Source: Planctomycetales bacterium 4484_123 (lineage in GTDB: Bacteria > Planctomycetota > Phycisphaerae > SM23-33). Taken from it: a stretch of 7,819 bases of DNA. Position numbers and translations under genes: made by a program. The stretch lies in assembly GCA_002049885.1 (NCBI GenBank), contig MVCS01000046.1, positions 1-7,819 on the forward strand, given 5' to 3'. How positions within the stretch are numbered: the first letter of the stretch is position 1; each line of letters begins with the position of its first letter. Below are positions 5,305-7,819 of the stretch, piece by piece. The notes under the pieces were generated by a model. The model searched no databases. It was given only the letters and a program-made list of their open reading frames with translations, and had not been told where the DNA came from.

Positions 5305-7300
5305 CGGCTTGACCCTTTCTACAAGCCTCCTCCACACTCCAGATCAGGATCGTGCCGTTCGGCCTGGCCCAGGCCGCCAGCCGGCCGTCGGCCGAGACGG
5401 CCGTCAAGGGGGCCCACAAGCCCCCCGGCCTGAACCTGCCGAGCACTCTGCCGTCGCGGGCGTCCAGGACCACGATGCCCGAGCTGCCATCGGCTGCGAC
5501 GACCCGGCCGGCCCGAACATCGAAGGCGACGGCGAAGCACCTCCGGGCCTCCGGGGCAGTCCCGTCGAAACAGGCCGTGAACCAGGCGCTCCTGGCTGGC
5601 CCTAGCTCCACCAAGCCCACGCCTCGCAGCCCCACCCAAGCAACGGCCCGCCCGTCCCGGCCGAAGGCAACCCCGCGCACGGGCCCCAGACCCTTCACCG
5701 TTGCCAACTCCCGGCCCGTGCGGGCGTCATAAACGCACAGCGCCCGGCCCAATCCCACTGCGAGCCTCCGCCCGCCCGGCGAGAAGCACATCGCCCCTAC
5801 AACCCGCGCGCCGGCTCGAACCGTCCACGCCGGCTGCCCGCCGTCCAGAGACCGCAACTGCACCAACCAACTGCCGGTTGAGGCCCCTGGCCGGCCAGGG
5901 CAGCGACCCGCAACCGCAAGCGACCTGCCGCCCGGGGAGAAGACCGCCAGGCTGATCCGGCCTCGCGGCTCCAACCGGAAGCGCCGAACCTCCCTGCCGG
6001 TCCCTAACTGCCCCACCCACACCAGACTGCCAAGATTGACAGCCAGCAACTTTCCCTCCCCCGAGCTGGCCAGGCCAACCGGGCGAACTGTGCCCCACGG
6101 CAGTCGGCAGCGGCCCGTTAGTGCGCCCGTGTGCGCCTTCCACGACGTGACGTTCCCCGCCAAGTCCGCTACGACCACGGCAGGCCCGGCGGGGCAGAAG
6201 GCCATCGCCCCCAGCCGGCAGTGAGGCAGCGGCTGGCCGTGGACCTCCCTGCCAGCGCAAAGGTCCCAAACGCGTATCCGCCTGCCGGCCGTCGCCACCC
6301 TTGCCCCGTCCGGGCAAAGGGCCAACCCCTTGGTCCAGCCCGGGACGCCTTTCACTTGGCCCACCACCTTGGCCGAACCGGCATCGACGAGCTTCAGCGT
6401 CAGTGGCCCTGGGGTTGCCCCCCCGCAGACCAGGACGATTCGCTTGCCGTCTGCGGAAAGCCCCAGAACATCCCGCGACGGCAGCGGCAGGGATCGCGGC
6501 TCCTCCAACCCGCGGACGTCCCAGATGCGTAGCTTCCGTCCGGCTGTAACCAAGTGCCGGCCGTCGGGCGTGAAGGCCACCCGACCAAAGCCCCCCGGCA
6601 CCGCTAGAATGGGCCCGGGCCGGCCGGTGGCGGCGTCCCACAGTCTGACCCGCTCGTCTGCCCCGCCCGTGGCGACCCACCGACCATCCGTACTGAAAAC
6701 CGCGGTATGGATGGCCCCCAAGTGGGCCGAGAGAGAAAACACCTCCTCGCCCTTGGCCGTATCCCACAGTCCCACCGTCCGGGTGCCGCCCCAGACGGCC
6801 ACGCGGCGCAGGTCCCGTGAAAAGCACGCCCCGCCGACCGGACGGCCGACGCGAAATGACCGGAGCAGCTTGGTCCCGGTCAAGTCGGCATCGAGTTCAT
6901 ACAGGCAAACCTTTCTGTCCTTGCCGACCAGCCCCAACAGCTTGCCCTTGGCATCGACGCCCAGCGCCACCACGCCGGCCGGGCACCGCAGTGCTCCCAG
7001 CCGTCTGCCGGTGCGCGCATCCCAGAAGCGCACCTGTCCGTCGTCCCCGTACGATACTAGATGTTTCCCACCGGGCAGCCAGCGGACCAACTGCACCCAG
7101 GCGCCATCATGGCGGAAGCGGACCGTCCCCACACGAGCCAAGGCCCAGGCCGGCAATGGATCACCGAAGGAATCCCTCCGCAGCTCCGCCCCGGCCTGCT
7201 CCGCCCTGGCCGCCACCGCCAATACCAGGACCGCGGCGAACCCGAGGCCGCCAAGCCGACGCCTCCGGTGCAGACGGCCCGCGAGGGTCAAAGCATCCAT
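5297..7300 (-). CDS. Exported WD40-repeat protein, about 14 repeats (two predicted propellers)
   Basis: A 667-residue protein with a typical Sec signal peptide: basic residues R9-R15, hydrophobic core about 17-30, and probable cleavage after A31-R32-A33. Mature residues 46-64 carry a motif (GDPLP, ALAR, GTVRFRH) that I recall from planctomycete WD40 proteins. The rest is about 14 repeats of 40-45 residues. Clear WD endings lie at W93-D94, W179-D180, W221-D222, W260-D261 and W345-D346, many followed by a TG turn, with FSPDG-like turns between. The second half is more degenerate, often with VYDARTG- or VLDARDG-type endings. Fourteen repeats fit two seven-bladed beta-propellers (about 66-360 and 360-660), probably a protein-binding scaffold outside the cytoplasm. 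There is no catalytic motif. GAGGAG (7309-7314) lies eight bases before the ATG. The gene overlaps its upstream neighbour by 13 nt and its downstream sulfatase by 8 nt. Confidence 0.88.
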   Translation of the reverse strand: MDALTLAGRLHRRRRLGGLGFAAVLVLAVAARAEQAGAELRRDSFGDPLPAWALARVGTVRFRHDGAWVQLVRWLPGGKHLVSYGDDGQVRFWDARTGRRLGALRCPAGVVALGVDAKGKLLGLVGKDRKVCLYELDADLTGTKLLRSFRVGRPVGGACFSRDLRRVAVWGGTRTVGLWDTAKGEEVFSLSAHLGAIHTAVFSTDGRWVATGGADERVRLWDAATGRPGPILAVPGGFGRVAFTPDGRHLVTAGRKLRIWDVRGLEEPRSLPLPSRDVLGLSADGKRIVLVCGGATPGPLTLKLVDAGSAKVVGQVKGVPGWTKGLALCPDGARVATAGRRIRVWDLCAGREVHGQPLPHCRLGAMAFCPAGPAVVVADLAGNVTSWKAHTGALTGRCRLPWGTVRPVGLASSGEGKLLAVNLGSLVWVGQLGTGREVRRFRLEPRGRISLAVFSPGGRSLAVAGRCPGRPGASTGSWLVQLRSLDGGQPAWTVRAGARVVGAMCFSPGGRRLAVGLGRALCVYDARTGRELATVKGLGPVRGVAFGRDGRAVAWVGLRGVGLVELGPARSAWFTACFDGTAPEARRCFAVAFDVRAGRVVAADGSSGIVVLDARDGRVLGRFRPGGLWAPLTAVSADGRLAAWARPNGTILIWSVEEACRKGQADG
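5313..5319 (-). promoter_or_regulatory. Ribosome binding site of the sulfatase, inside the WD40 gene
   Basis: GAAAGGG on the minus strand lies eight bases before the ATG at 5302-5304 and within the last codons of the WD40 gene. It decides between this ATG and the GTG at 5337 and supports coupled translation of the two genes. Confidence 0.65.
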
Positions 7301-7800
7301 GTCTCTAACTCCTCACCCTCGCCCGACGTTTCGCCCGGGGCCTCGGAAGCCTCCTGTCCGGCAACCTCGGTCCGCGGGCGGGCCCCACCAATGAGGCCGA
7401 GGTCCGCCAATATTCCCGCCCAAGACTCGGCCTTGCCACCGCCCGACCGCCTTCGCCGCCAGAGTTCCACCACGTCGGCAAAGGACACATAGCAGGCCCG
7501 CGGCATGGCTGGCGGGTCTGGGCCGTCCGGATCCAACCCGAGCCAACCGGCAATCCTCAGCCAGGTCGGATCCTCCCTTCCGACAGGCATACCGGCCAGG
7601 TCAGGCGGGTGCGGGAAATACACTGCCCGAAGGTAGCCCCTGGCAACCAAACGGCTTACAGTCATCCGGCTGACATTCAGCATGGCCGCAGCCTGGGCCT
7701 GGCTGACGAGCCCCTCGGGAAAACGCCGGATGGCCTCGGCGTACCAGGCCATCATTGCAGCCCCAAGGTCGTCCCTGCTGGGCGCCGAATCCTCGCTCAT
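7288..7800 (-). CDS. Small helix-turn-helix DNA-binding protein (excisionase/MerR-like HTH)
   Basis: A 170-residue protein I cannot assign to a named family. Residues about 32-57 (SQAQAAAMLNVSRMTVSRLV) fit a helix-turn-helix of the excisionase/MerR-like kind: a first helix of small residues, the turn LNVS, then a recognition helix. A second conserved-looking segment, YVSFADVVELWRRRR (104-118), resembles the region after the HTH in such proteins. A Pro/Asp-rich stretch (65-99) separates the two, and the tail (145-168) is acidic. The ATG at 7798-7800 is chosen provisionally: no stop codon occurs in frame upstream before the window ends, no good Shine-Dalgarno is visible, and Met16 (7753-7755) is an alternative. 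It is first of the three overlapping genes, so it may regulate the cluster. Nothing else phage- or integrase-like is seen nearby, so a transcriptional role is more likely than excision. Confidence 0.72.
   Translation of the reverse strand: MSEDSAPSRDDLGAAMMAWYAEAIRRFPEGLVSQAQAAAMLNVSRMTVSRLVARGYLRAVYFPHPPDLAGMPVGREDPTWLRIAGWLGLDPDGPDPPAMPRACYVSFADVVELWRRRRSGGGKAESWAGILADLGLIGGARPRTEVAGQEASEAPGETSGEGEELETWML
7309..7314 (-). promoter_or_regulatory. Ribosome binding site of the WD40 gene, inside the HTH gene
   Basis: GAGGAG on the minus strand lies eight bases before the WD40 ATG (7298-7300) and within the last codons of the HTH gene. It supports the start at 7300 and coupled translation. Confidence 0.65.
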
Positions 7801-7819
7801 GCCGGATAGCCTAGCACGG

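Noticed and set aside
4612..5433. Plus-strand open frame (273 codons) opposite the sulfatase and WD40 genes
   Set aside because: It is a shadow of two well-supported minus-strand genes and has no recognisable features.
6330..7394. Plus-strand open frame (354 codons) opposite the WD40 and HTH genes
   Set aside because: Its Pro/Ser/Arg/Thr-rich, low-complexity translation is typical of antisense frames; the opposite strand encodes clear repeats.

Overview
The window is high-GC bacterial DNA carrying two functional blocks. The most likely source is a planctomycete or a close relative. Three things point there: the exported WD40 protein has an N-terminal motif after its signal peptide (residues 46-64, GDPLP..ALAR.GTVRFRH) that I recall from planctomycete, Gemmata-like WD40 proteins; a type I sulfatase sits beside it; and base composition is high-GC throughout. 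This assignment rests on memory and protein style, not on a search.

Left block (1-3770): a type IV pilus / type II secretion motor region. On the minus strand a full-length PilB/GspE-type extension ATPase (740-2452) is followed after 123 nt by the first 205 codons of a PilT-type retraction ATPase, which runs off the left edge. The ATPase pair is preceded by a strong sigma70-like promoter on the minus strand (TTGACG-N17-TATAAT, 2739-2767), giving a predicted leader of about 280 nt that contains a GC-rich hairpin (2563-2589). Beyond a long region without a convincing gene (2453-3347) lies a divergently oriented, stand-alone CheY-like receiver (3348-3770, + strand, GTG start).

Right block (3808-7800, minus strand): a three-gene cluster, transcribed right to left, with overlapping gene ends. 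It encodes a small helix-turn-helix protein, an exported protein of about 14 WD40-like repeats (probably two seven-bladed propellers), and a Cys-type sulfatase with no visible signal peptide. The overlaps of 13 nt and 8 nt, each with a Shine-Dalgarno sequence inside the upstream gene, suggest one mRNA and translational coupling. The receiver gene and the sulfatase gene converge, with only 37 nt between them.

How they may work together: PilB and PilT would drive pilus extension and retraction. The PilB N-terminus has the tandem motif of a MshEN domain, so cyclic-di-GMP control is plausible, and the divergent receiver may be a signalling input. The HTH-WD40-sulfatase cluster is the least explained part. 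I see no tRNA, rRNA, CRISPR array, insertion sequence or phage gene.
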